From positions 1-64,000 of the forward strand of contig CAWIJO010000014.1 of the NCBI GenBank assembly GCA_963836355.1: a stretch of 64,000 nt of DNA, written 5' to 3'. The notes below the pieces were generated by a model. The model was not told where the DNA came from, made no database searches, and worked only from the letters and a program-made list of their open reading frames with translations. Source of the DNA: Palsa-506 sp963836355. GTDB taxonomy: Bacteria; Actinomycetota; Actinomycetes; Streptosporangiales; Streptosporangiaceae. Of the stretch, positions 32,742 through 40,674 are shown in pieces (within the stretch, counting starts at the first letter, position 1; the number at the start of each line of letters is the position of its first letter). The position numbers and the translations under genes were made by a program.

Positions 32742-34367
32742 CTAGAAGTCCATGTCACCGCCGCCGCCAGGGGCTGCCGGGGCCGGGTTCTTCTCCGGCT
32801 TCTCGGCAATCACTGCCTCGGTGGTGAGGAAGAGTCCGGCGATGGAAGCGGCGTTCTGCAGCGCGGAACGCGTTACCTTCGCCGGGTCGATGATGCCGGC
32901 CTTAAACATGTCGACATACTCGCCGTCCGCGGCATCTAGGCCGTGACCGGCCTCGAGCGAACGCACCTTCTCGGTCACCACGCCGCCCTCAAGGCCGGCG
33001 TTGATCGCGATCTGCTTGAGCGGCTCCTCCAGCGCCCGGCGCACGATGGTCGCGCCGGTTGCCTCGTCGCCGGTCAGCTCGAGCTTCTTGAACGCGTTGG
33101 CGCCCGCCTGGATGAGTGCGACGCCGCCGCCGGCGACGATGCCCTCCTCGACTGCGGCCTTGGCGTTGCGCACCGCGTCCTCGATGCGGTGCTTGCGCTC
33201 CTTGAGCTCGACCTCGGTCGCCGCCCCGGCCTTGATGACGGCGACGCCGCCGGCCAGCTTGGCGAGCCGCTCCTGCAGCTTCTCGCGGTCGTAGTCGGAG
33301 TCGGTGTTGTCGATCTCGGCACGGATCTGGTTGACCCGGCCGGAGATCTGGTCGGCATCGCCCGCGCCGTCCACGATCGTCGTCTCGTCCTTGGTGACGA
33401 CAACCTTGCGGGCCTTGCCCAGCAGGTCGACATCGGCGCTCTCCAGCTTCAGGCCGACTTCCTCGCTGATGACCTGGCCACCGGTCAGGATGGCGATGTC
33501 ACCAAGCATGGCCTTGCGCCGGTCGCCGAACCCGGGCGCCTTCACCGCGACGGACTTGAACAGGCCGCGGATCTTGTTGACGACCAGGGTCGCCAGTGCC
33601 TCGCCGTCGACGTCCTCGGCGATGATGACGAGCGGCTTGCCCGACTGCACCACCTTGTCCAGCAGCGGCAGCAAATCCTTGTTCGCCGACACCTTGGAGT
33701 TGACGATGAGGATGTAGGGATCGTCGAGGACGGCCTCCATCCGCTCTGGGTCAGTGGCGAAGTAATGCGAGATGTAACCCTTGTCGAAGCGCATGCCCTC
33801 GGTGAGCTCGAGCTCGAGGCCGAAGGTGTTGCTCTCCTCGACGGTGATGACGCCTTCCTTGCCGACCTTGTCCATCGCCTCGGCGATCATCTCGCCGATC
33901 GCGGTGTCCCCGGCCGAGATGGACGCCGTCGAAGCGATCTGCTCCTTGGTCTCCACGTCCTTGGCGAGCTTGGAAAGCTCCTCGCTCACCCGCTCGACGG
34001 CCGCCTCGATGCCCCGCTTCAGGGACATCGGGTTGGCGCCTGCGGCGACGTTGCGCAGGCCCTCGCGGACCAGCGCCTGGGCGAGCACCGTCGCCGTAGT
34101 GGTGCCGTCACCCGCGACGTCGTCCGTCTTCTTCGCTACTTCCTTAACCAGCTCCGCGCCGATCTTCTCCCACGGGTCCTCGAGCTCGATCTCCTTGGCG
34201 ATGGACACGCCATCGTTGGTGATCGTGGGGGCTCCCCACTTCTTCTCGAGCACCACGTTCCGGCCCTTCGGGCCGAGGGTTACCTTCACGGCGTCGGCGA
34301 GCTGGTTCATGCCGCGCTCGAGGCCACGCCTGGCTTCCTCATTGAACGCGATCATTTTCGCTGCCAT
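32742..34367 (-). CDS. groEL: Chaperonin GroEL (Hsp60), stand-alone copy
   Basis: A 541-residue chaperonin forming the 14-mer folding chamber. The ATP site (VTLGPKGRNVVLEKKWGAPT, DVAGDGTTTATVLAQALV), the apical domain and the C-terminal equatorial part (GIVAGGGVALIQAGANAF) are complete. The tail ends GGGGDMDF, with fewer Gly-Met repeats than E. coli GroEL. No groES precedes it, so this is the second actinobacterial groEL (groEL2 type); the groES-groEL1 operon must lie elsewhere. Two CIRCE operators lie 130-190 bases upstream, so HrcA control is expected. Confidence 0.98.
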   Translation of the reverse strand: MAAKMIAFNEEARRGLERGMNQLADAVKVTLGPKGRNVVLEKKWGAPTITNDGVSIAKEIELEDPWEKIGAELVKEVAKKTDDVAGDGTTTATVLAQALVREGLRNVAAGANPMSLKRGIEAAVERVSEELSKLAKDVETKEQIASTASISAGDTAIGEMIAEAMDKVGKEGVITVEESNTFGLELELTEGMRFDKGYISHYFATDPERMEAVLDDPYILIVNSKVSANKDLLPLLDKVVQSGKPLVIIAEDVDGEALATLVVNKIRGLFKSVAVKAPGFGDRRKAMLGDIAILTGGQVISEEVGLKLESADVDLLGKARKVVVTKDETTIVDGAGDADQISGRVNQIRAEIDNTDSDYDREKLQERLAKLAGGVAVIKAGAATEVELKERKHRIEDAVRNAKAAVEEGIVAGGGVALIQAGANAFKKLELTGDEATGATIVRRALEEPLKQIAINAGLEGGVVTEKVRSLEAGHGLDAADGEYVDMFKAGIIDPAKVTRSALQNAASIAGLFLTTEAVIAEKPEKNPAPAAPGGGGDMDF

Positions 34368-34497
34368 AGGCTCCAGTCCTCCCGGAACTTTGTGCCATGC
34401 GTGCCGACCGGGCCAACGCCCGCGACGGACGGCCGCGCCGGCGAACGGTCCCTTCCCGTCGCCGGACCGGCCTCATCGTCCCGATCAGGCCACTGCG

Positions 34498-34524
34498 TTG
34501 TCACTCTCACCCCGAGAGTGCCAA
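34498..34524 (-). promoter_or_regulatory. CIRCE operator, proximal to groEL
   Basis: Read on the minus strand it is TTGGCACTC-N9-GAGTGACAA, two mismatches from the HrcA consensus TTAGCACTC-N9-GAGTGCTAA. It is the mirror image of the second CIRCE at 34533; the 20-bp arms 34502-34521 and 34536-34555 are perfect inverted repeats of each other. Confidence 0.9.
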
Positions 34525-34532
34525 CGCCCTGT

Positions 34533-34559
34533 TTAGCACTCTCGGGGTGAGAGTGCAAG
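34533..34559 (-). promoter_or_regulatory. CIRCE operator, distal to groEL
   Basis: TTAGCACTC-N9-GAGTGCAAG on the plus strand; the left half is perfect. With its neighbour it gives two HrcA sites whose centres are 35 bases apart, upstream of groEL. Confidence 0.93.
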
Positions 34560-34841
34560 CTGGCGGGCAGCGCCGGGCGGCATCTGCGGAGGGTGCCCGG
34601 GCACCCGCAGGCGCCCGTGGGCCCGGCATGCGCCGAAAGTCCGGCACGCACCGAAAGACTCGCAGGTTCCTGGGCACCGGCGCGACGCGCGGCGCCGCAG
34701 GCACCGAGAACCCGGTCCGGGCCGACGGCCAGGCCTGCCCCGGTGAACTGAACGACCCTTACTCAACAGGCCGGGTGACCCATGGCCCTCGCGGGCAGCG
34801 GGCCATCCGGCCTGTTCTGAGAGGCTAACTTTGTCAGTGGC

Positions 34842-35042
34842 TTAGACAGTGCGGACCGAGATCGCCTGCGGCCCGCGCTCGCCCTGCTCGATGTCGAACT
34901 CAACCCGCTGGCCTTCTTCCAGGCTGCGGTAGCCATCCGCCTGGATGGCGGAGAAGTGGACGAAAACGTCCCTACCACCGTCGACCGCGATGAAGCCGTA
35001 GCCCTTGTCCGCGTTGAACCATTTGACGGTGCCCTGAGCCAT
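34842..35042 (-). CDS. Cold-shock protein CspA family
   Basis: A 66-residue single cold-shock domain: MAQGTVKWFNADKGYGFIAV with RNP1 KGYGFI, DVFVHFSAI (RNP2), ending ERGPQAISVRTV. It is an RNA chaperone. ATG 35042 is preferred over GTG 35045 because it gives the standard MAQGTVKWFN start, with GGGAG upstream. It lies between groEL and the sulfur carrier gene, an order found in Streptomyces. Confidence 0.96.
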   Translation of the reverse strand: MAQGTVKWFNADKGYGFIAVDGGRDVFVHFSAIQADGYRSLEEGQRVEFDIEQGERGPQAISVRTV

Positions 35043-35262
35043 CACTCAACTCCCTAACTGTGCTCGGGCCTTCGGGCGCCGCCCTTGCAACCGCGGAGCC
35101 CGCCGATCGCGACACAGGCCCAACGTGCTGGGCAAGCGTGGCTTGCCCCTTCGCAGTACTGGCAGCGACCGGACATGACTTTACCCCGTACCGGGCTCGC
35201 GGTGACCAGCTAGTCCCCGAATTCGCCTGACCGGCAGCGGCCGGCCCGGGGCGGGGATCTGA

Positions 35263-35538
35263 TCAGCCGCCGGCCACGGCGGGGATGACCGAGACCTGCG
35301 TTCCCGGCGGCACCGGGGTATCCAGGCCCTGGGCAAGCCGGACATCGGTGTCGCCGACATAGACATTGACGAACCGGCGGATCTTCCCGGTATCGTCCAG
35401 GATCCTGCTGCCGACGCCGGGAAACTCCGCGTCCAGCCCAGCGATTACCTCACGCAGGGTGGCACCTTCCGCGCTCACCTCGGCGGCTCCGCCGGTGTAG
35501 GAGCGCAGGATGGTCGGGATGCGCACGGACACGCTCAT
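35263..35538 (-). CDS. MoaD/ThiS-family sulfur carrier protein
   Basis: A 91-residue beta-grasp protein: MSVSVRIPTILRSYTGGAAE, ATLREVIAGLDAEFPGVGSR, FVNVYVGDTDVRLAQGLDT, ending VIPAVAGG. The C-terminal Gly-Gly is the site of adenylation and thiocarboxylation, so it is a sulfur donor of CysO/ThiS/MoaD type. Its start overlaps the thrC stop by four bases (ATGA), and it is read from the riboswitch-controlled transcript. Whether it feeds cysteine, homocysteine or a cofactor pathway cannot be told. Pairing with threonine synthase is conserved in actinomycetes. Confidence 0.93.
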   Translation of the reverse strand: MSVSVRIPTILRSYTGGAAEVSAEGATLREVIAGLDAEFPGVGSRILDDTGKIRRFVNVYVGDTDVRLAQGLDTPVPPGTQVSVIPAVAGG

Positions 35539-36812
35539 GCTGCGCCTGCCTCTGCTGATCGGAGCGACTCACGTTCGGCGAAGGCCTGCAGGCTCGCCCG
35601 GATCGGGACGACCGCGGGCACCGCTGCCGCGACCGCATCCAGCGTCTTGAGCCCGTCGCCCGAGTTGATGATCACTGTCTCCGCCGCGGGATCCAGCTGC
35701 CCCGCCGCGAGCAGCTTGCGCAGCGTCGCGAGCGTCACGCCGACCGCGGTCTCGCCGAAGACGCCCTCCGTGGCGGCCAGCAGCCGGATCGCGTCAACGA
35801 TCTCGCCGTCGGTCACGTCAGCGACCACGCCACCAGTGCGGCGGACCACGTCGAGCACATACGGCCCGTCCGCCGGATTGCCGATTGCCAGCGACTTCGC
35901 GATGGTGGCCGGCCGGACCGGCTGCACCACGTCCTGGCCGGCCCGGAACGCGGCCGCCACCGGGGCGCAGCCGGTCGCCTGGGCGCCGAATACCCGGTAG
36001 TCCGCATCCTCGACCAGCCCGAGCCCGGCCAGCTCGCGGAACGCCTTGTCGATCTTGACCAGCTGGGCGCCGGAGGCGACCGGCACCACCACCTGCGAGG
36101 GCAGCCGCCAGCCAAGCTGCTCGGCGATCTCGTAGCCGATCGTCTTGGACCCCTCGGCGTAGTACGGCCGCACGTTGACGTTGACGAACGCCCAGTCTTC
36201 GTGCTCATCGGCCAGCTCGGAGGCAAGCCGGTTCACGTCGTCATAACTGCCCTCGACGGTGACCAGCGTGCCGCCGTAGACGGCGGTGCCCAGGATCTTC
36301 TGCTGCTCAAGGTCGGCCGGGACGAGCACAACGGAGCGGATGCCGGCCCGGGCCGCGGCGGCGGCGACGGCATTGGCCAGATTGCCGGTGGACGGGCAGG
36401 CCAGGACCTTGAAGCCCATCTCAATCGCGGCGGCAAGCGCGACGGCCACGACCCGGTCCTTGAAGGAGTGAGTAGGGTTACCGCGCTCATCCTTCACCCA
36501 GAGCGCGCGCATCCCGAGCGCACGGGCCAGGTTGTCGGCCCGGACCAGGCGAGTACAGCCAGGCTCGGTGTTCGGAGTATCGGCGACATCGGCCGGAACT
36601 GGCAGCAGGCTTGCGTACCGCCAGATGGTCTGCGGTCCCGCCTCGATGATTTCCCTGCTGAGCGGCGGCAGCTCGTAGGCCACCTCCAGCGGCCCGAAGC
36701 ACTCCGCGCAGGCATGCTGCGCGCCGAGGTCATAGGTCTGCCCGCATTCACGGCAGGCGAGTCCGCTGGCATAGCCGAACCGGGACGGGGTCTTGATTGC
36801 TGTGATGCTCAC
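35535..36812 (-). CDS. thrC: Threonine synthase with N-terminal zinc ribbon
   Basis: A 425-residue PLP enzyme (fold type II) making threonine from O-phosphohomoserine. An N-terminal four-Cys cluster (C20, C23, C35, C38) marks this subfamily. The PLP Lys is K118 in GNPTHSFKDRV; the phosphate-binding loop lies near CPSTGNLANAVAAAAARAG. GTG 36812 starts about 10 bases after a strong GAGGAGAGAGG site, which adjoins the riboswitch. The enzyme uses the same precursor that methionine synthesis needs, so control by SAM makes sense. An alternative is a homologue using phosphohomoserine and carrier-bound sulfur to make homocysteine. Confidence 0.95.
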   Translation of the reverse strand: MSITAIKTPSRFGYASGLACRECGQTYDLGAQHACAECFGPLEVAYELPPLSREIIEAGPQTIWRYASLLPVPADVADTPNTEPGCTRLVRADNLARALGMRALWVKDERGNPTHSFKDRVVAVALAAAIEMGFKVLACPSTGNLANAVAAAAARAGIRSVVLVPADLEQQKILGTAVYGGTLVTVEGSYDDVNRLASELADEHEDWAFVNVNVRPYYAEGSKTIGYEIAEQLGWRLPSQVVVPVASGAQLVKIDKAFRELAGLGLVEDADYRVFGAQATGCAPVAAAFRAGQDVVQPVRPATIAKSLAIGNPADGPYVLDVVRRTGGVVADVTDGEIVDAIRLLAATEGVFGETAVGVTLATLRKLLAAGQLDPAAETVIINSGDGLKTLDAVAAAVPAVVPIRASLQAFAERESLRSAEAGAA

Positions 36813-36829
36813 GGGGCGAGGCCTCTCTC

Positions 36830-37018
36830 CTCATCTTTCCCAGCGACCAATGGGTCGCGGGCCGGAGTTAGCACCTGTCACGGGATGACCACGCCCGGGC
36901 ACCGCCAGCGTGCTGGCGCGCCCGCTATCGGGGCCTGCCGCGCGCAAGGCGCGGGCAATGCTCACCGTGATGGTTGCCGGGGCTTCGTAGGGCCGATCCC
37001 TCCACCCCTCTGGATGAG
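36830..37018 (-). promoter_or_regulatory. SAM-I (S-box) riboswitch upstream of thrC
   Basis: On the minus strand the SAM-I core is almost complete: CTCATCC, AGAGGGGTGGAGGGATCGG, CCCTACGAAGCCCCGGCAACC, later GGTGCTAACTCCGG, and a closing AAAGATGAG that pairs with the opening CTCATC as P1. The variable stems between are longer and GC-rich. No terminator with a T-run follows. The P1 3' strand GATGAG runs directly into the thrC ribosome site (GAGGAGAGAGG), so ligand binding probably hides or frees that site. Confidence 0.93.
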
Positions 37019-37131
37019 CGTTATGCAGTTGTGAGCAACACTCTAACCCGAGTTCCGGCTGCGCGAACTCCCCGGCCCCTGCTGCGAGCCGCCCAGGCCA
37101 GGCCCGGCCTGGCCCGATACCCTGCGATCAC

Positions 37132-38599
37132 ATGAGCGCACGAGCAGGCGGGCGGGTACTCCTCGCCTCGAACCGGGGGCCACTGTCGTTCACGCTGGCG
37201 GACGACGGGAGCCTGTCCGCGCGCCGCGGCGGCGGCGGCCTGGTTTCCGGGCTCTCCGCGGTCGCAGGCGATGCTGACGTGCTCTGGGTCTGCGCCGCGC
37301 TCGACGACGCGGGCCGGGCAGCCGCGGACGGCGCGGCAGACGGCCGGCTTGACCTGGACGGCACGCCGAACGGCTCCGGCATCGTCCGCATGCTCGAAAT
37401 CCCGGCGGAGGTCTTCGGCGCGGCCTACAACGCGGTGGCCAACTCCACCCTCTGGTTCATCCACCATCTTCTCTACGACACGCCGAACCAGCCGTCGTTC
37501 GAGGCCGGCTTCCAGGCGGACTGGGCCGCCTTCCGGGCGTACAACGCGGCATTCGCCGAGGCCCTGGCCGCCGACGCCGGCCCCGTCGACGGCCCGGGTC
37601 CGGTCCGCGCCCTAGTGCAGGACTATCACCTCTGTCTTGTCCCGCGGATGCTTGCTGACCTGCGTCCAGACGTGCGGATCGCGCATTTCACGCACACTCC
37701 GTGGGCGCCGCCCGAGTACTACCGGATGCTGCCTGGCCAGATGGGACGCGAAATCCTGGCGGGCATGCTCGGCGCCGACCACGCGGGTTTCCACAGCCAC
37801 CGCTGGGCCGACGCGTTTCTCGACTGCTGCGCCGAAATCCTCGGCGCGACCGTGGACCGGGCCGCCCAGCAGGTCAGTTATAACGGCCATGTCACCGGCG
37901 TCGGCGTGCATCCGCTCGGCGTCGCCGCCGAGGAGCTGACCGCCCGCGCGGCGGAGCCCGACGTGCAGGACCGGATCACCGCCCTCACCGAGGCGACCGC
38001 GGGCACCAGGCTCATCGTCCGGGTGGACAGGACCGAGCTCTCCAAGAACATCGCCCGCGGCCTGGCCGCCTACCGCGAGCTGCTGATCACCCATCCGGAG
38101 TGGCGAGAACGGCTGACCCACGTCGCGTTCGCCTACCCGTCCCGGACCGATCTGCCCGAGTACCGTGCCTATACCGAGAACGTGCAGCGGCTTGCCAGGG
38201 AGATCAACGAGGAGTTCGCGACCGAGGGCTGGCAGCCCCTGATGCTTGAGGTCTTCGATGACTACGCCAGGTCGCTCGCCGCCTACCGGCTCGCCGACGT
38301 GCTGCTGGTCAACCCGATCAGGGATGGCATGAACCTGGTCGCCAAGGAAGGCCCGATCCTGTCCGACCGCGCCTGCGCCCTCGTGCTATCCACCGAAGCT
38401 GGCGCGGCGGACGAGCTCGGCTCCGAGGCACTGCTTGTCAACCCATTCGACATCACGGCTACCGCGAATGCCCTGCACGAAGCGCTCGTCATGACAGATC
38501 CGGAACGGATTCCGCCGGAGTGCTGCCCTAGCGAAGGCCGGCGCCGCCATGCCGCCGCGGCTATGGTTCGCCCGGCAGCTCGCCGCCCTCGAGCGCTAG
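37132..38599 (+). CDS. otsA: Trehalose-6-phosphate synthase (3' frameshift)
   Basis: A GT20 enzyme making trehalose-6-phosphate from a nucleotide-glucose and glucose-6-phosphate. Typical motifs: VLLASNRGPLSF, GGGGLVSGL, LVQDYHLCLVPRML, IAHFTHTPWAPPEYYRMLPG, RLIVRVDRTELSKNIARGL, and LLVNPIRDGMNLVAKE. After MTDPERI (near 38511) the frame breaks. One base fewer restores RRSAALAKAGAAMPPRLWFA, then RQLAALER and a stop at 38597-38599, the natural end. Without correction the frame runs on to 39174 across otsB, which is not believable. The break removes only about 28 residues and may be an assembly error. It is convergent with otsB, 16 bases away. Confidence 0.9.
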
Positions 38600-38615
38600 C
38601 CGGTGCCGCCCGGGG

Positions 38616-39461
38616 TCAGTGCCGACCGGGCCGCCGCGCGGCGAACGCGGCGGCGAGCGAGCTAAGCAGGGCGACGACGCCATCGGGGCCGTCGACCATC
38701 AGGTCCGCGTCCGCGGCCAGCGTGGTGACCTCGGCGGAGCCGCTGCACACGGCGAGGCCGGGTATCCCGGCGGCACGCAGCGAGCTGACCGCCCGGAAGG
38801 CAGGCACATCGCCCAGATCGTCGCCGCAGAATGCGATGGCGCCAGGCTCACGTTCCGCGGCCAGGCTTTCCAATGCTGCCCCCTTGTCCGCGCCGGGCGG
38901 GCGGAGCTCGAGCACGAACCGGCCTGGTTCCAGCACGAGACCGTGCCGGTCGGCGAGCTCAGCCAGCGGGCCGCGCAGATGCTCGAGTGCGTCGGCGGGC
39001 TGGCCGGCGTTTCGGGTGTGCACCGCGACCGCGTCACCCTTGCGCTCCGTCCGGGTGCCGTCTGGCGCACCGGCCGTCGCCAGCACGCCGGGCAGGTCAC
39101 GGCTGGCGGCGGCCACACCGGGCGAGGGGGGCGGCGCGGTCAGCGTGCCTGCTTCCCAGCGCTCGCGGCCATAGTGGCCGAGCACGATCAGGCCAGGAAC
39201 CAGGTCAAAGCCGCCGTACTGCACCGCCGCGAGGGCCGGCCGCCCGGTGATTACGGCCAGTGTCCCGGTCAGCGGCGCCAGCCGCCGCAAGGCGCCGATC
39301 GCGTCCGGGTGCGCGCGGGCGGCGGCCGGGTCGGCCACGATCGGGGCGATCGTGCCATCGAAATCCAGCGCGATCAGCGCGCGTCCGGGCGCGCGCAGCA
39401 TCGCGGCGAGGCCTGCCTGCCCTGCCTCGGTGCGCGGGACCGGCAGCGCCGGGCCGGTCAC
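38616..39461 (-). CDS. otsB: Trehalose-6-phosphate phosphatase
   Basis: A 281-residue HAD phosphatase completing trehalose synthesis. Motif I is LIALDFDGTIAPIV with the nucleophilic Asp; TGTLAVITGRPALAAVQ, GHYGRERWE and the motif IV stretch IAFCGDDLGDVPAFRAV are clear. The start is placed at GTG 39461, which overlaps the stop of the DUF3263 gene by four bases (GTGA); the open frame extends to 39656 but that part is the other gene in another frame. It probably acts with otsA against osmotic, heat and desiccation stress. Confidence 0.93.
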   Translation of the reverse strand: MTGPALPVPRTEAGQAGLAAMLRAPGRALIALDFDGTIAPIVADPAAARAHPDAIGALRRLAPLTGTLAVITGRPALAAVQYGGFDLVPGLIVLGHYGRERWEAGTLTAPPPSPGVAAASRDLPGVLATAGAPDGTRTERKGDAVAVHTRNAGQPADALEHLRGPLAELADRHGLVLEPGRFVLELRPPGADKGAALESLAAEREPGAIAFCGDDLGDVPAFRAVSSLRAAGIPGLAVCSGSAEVTTLAADADLMVDGPDGVVALLSSLAAAFAARRPGRH

Positions 39462-39709
39462 TGGCCTGCGTCCGGGCGCGGCGAGCGGATCCGGTGGCGC
39501 CTGCTGCGCTGCCGTCGCAGCCGGGTGACCAGCGCCGGATCGAACGCGAGCGCCTCGGGCCGGTCGATCAGGCCATTCAGCAACTGATAATACCGGGTCA
39601 CCGGCATGCCAAGTGTCTCCAGTATCTCGCGCTCCTTCGCTCCGGGCTGCCGCCACCAGCTGCGCTCGAAGGCAAGTATGCGCATATCAAGATCAGACAG
39701 CGCGGCCAT
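39458..39709 (-). CDS. DUF3263 family protein
   Basis: An 83-residue basic protein: MAALSDLDMRILAFERSWWR, EREILETLGMPVTRYYQLLN, then a basic tail. The pattern, a small helix-turn-helix-like fold with SWWR and YYQLLN, is that of the actinobacterial DUF3263 family and may bind DNA. ATG 39709 has GGGAGG four bases upstream. It overlaps otsB by four bases and so leads a two-gene operon. Confidence 0.9.
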   Translation of the reverse strand: MAALSDLDMRILAFERSWWRQPGAKEREILETLGMPVTRYYQLLNGLIDRPEALAFDPALVTRLRRQRSRRHRIRSPRPDAGQ

Positions 39710-39756
39710 CAGGCCTCCCAGCCCTTCCGTTTGCCAAACCATCGTAGGCAGGCCCT

Positions 39757-40611
39757 ATGCGCAGCGCCTCCGGCAACGTACGCTCACCCTTCGTGGCCAA
39801 CTATGACTGCCTTACGTTCCTGACCGATTACGGCGTCGAGGACGGATTCGTCGCGGCCTGCCACGGCGTCGCTGCCCGGCTCGCACCCGGCATCCGGCTG
39901 ATAGACATTACGCACCTAGTGCCGCCCGGTGACGTGCGCCGCGGCGCGGCCGTGCTCGCCCAGACCATTCCTTACCTGCCACCCGCCGTGCACGTCGCCG
40001 TGGTAGATCCCGGGGTCGGCACCGCGCGTCGCGGGGTAGCCGTGCAAGCGGGCGAGGCGATCCTGGTCGGGCCGGACAACGGCCTGCTGTCCTGGGCCGT
40101 TGTCGCCCTGGGCGGCGCGCAACGCGCCTGCCAGCTCACCAACGGCGAGTGGTGGCTGCATCCGGTCTCGCCGACCTTCCACGGCCGTGACATCTTCACG
40201 CCGGTTGCCGCCCGGCTGGCCGCCGGAAAGGACCTGGCCGGCGCCGGGACCGAGATTGATGTCGCTGACCTGGTCATGCTGCCCGCGCCGACCAGCCGCG
40301 TGCATGACGGCGAGGCCGAGGGCGAGGTCATGTCCGTGGACCGATTCGGCAACGTCCAGCTGTCGATCGCGGCCTCGGATGCGGACCGGCTGGGCATCGG
40401 GTTCGGCTCGCCGGTGGTCGTCCGCTGCGGACGGCGCCAGCTGACGGTGCCGTACCTGGAAACGTTCGCCGCGGTGGCGCCCGGCGAGATCGTCGCCTAC
40501 ACCGACAGCGCCGGGCTTATCTCGCTAGCCGTCAACGCCGGCGACGCCGCGGAGCAGCTAGGACTGCCCCCGGGCGCGCACGTCCGGCTGTCGGTAGCCC
40601 GGCCAGCCTGA
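39757..40611 (+). CDS. SAM hydrolase / hydroxide adenosyltransferase (DUF62)
   Basis: A 284-residue enzyme of the chlorinase/fluorinase family that in most bacteria splits SAM with water to adenosine and methionine. LTFLTDYGVEDGFVAACHGV, IDITHLVPPGDVRRGAAVLA, VHVAVVDPGVGTARRGVAVQ and VGPDNGLLSWAV give the conserved Asp, Arg and His of the water-using group; the Cl-specific insertion is not evident. The C-terminal domain (EVMSVDRFGNVQLSI) is present. ATG 39757 is taken; GTG 39793 is an alternative closer to the usual N-terminus. It is divergent from the DUF3263-otsB operon. Confidence 0.9.
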   Translation: MRSASGNVRSPFVANYDCLTFLTDYGVEDGFVAACHGVAARLAPGIRLIDITHLVPPGDVRRGAAVLAQTIPYLPPAVHVAVVDPGVGTARRGVAVQAGEAILVGPDNGLLSWAVVALGGAQRACQLTNGEWWLHPVSPTFHGRDIFTPVAARLAAGKDLAGAGTEIDVADLVMLPAPTSRVHDGEAEGEVMSVDRFGNVQLSIAASDADRLGIGFGSPVVVRCGRRQLTVPYLETFAAVAPGEIVAYTDSAGLISLAVNAGDAAEQLGLPPGAHVRLSVARPA

Positions 40612-40674
40612 CCGCCCGGCCTCGGCGCAAACAGCGCCGAACCCAGTTAAACGTGGCAGAATGCGGTTACCCGC

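Noticed and set aside
32943..34550. Long plus-strand open frame opposite groEL
   Set aside because: It is the antisense shadow of groEL, as expected in high-GC DNA.
38600..39174. Apparent 680-residue extension of trehalose-6-phosphate synthase
   Set aside because: It arises from a one-base shift near 38511, runs across otsB on the other strand, and has no family similarity.
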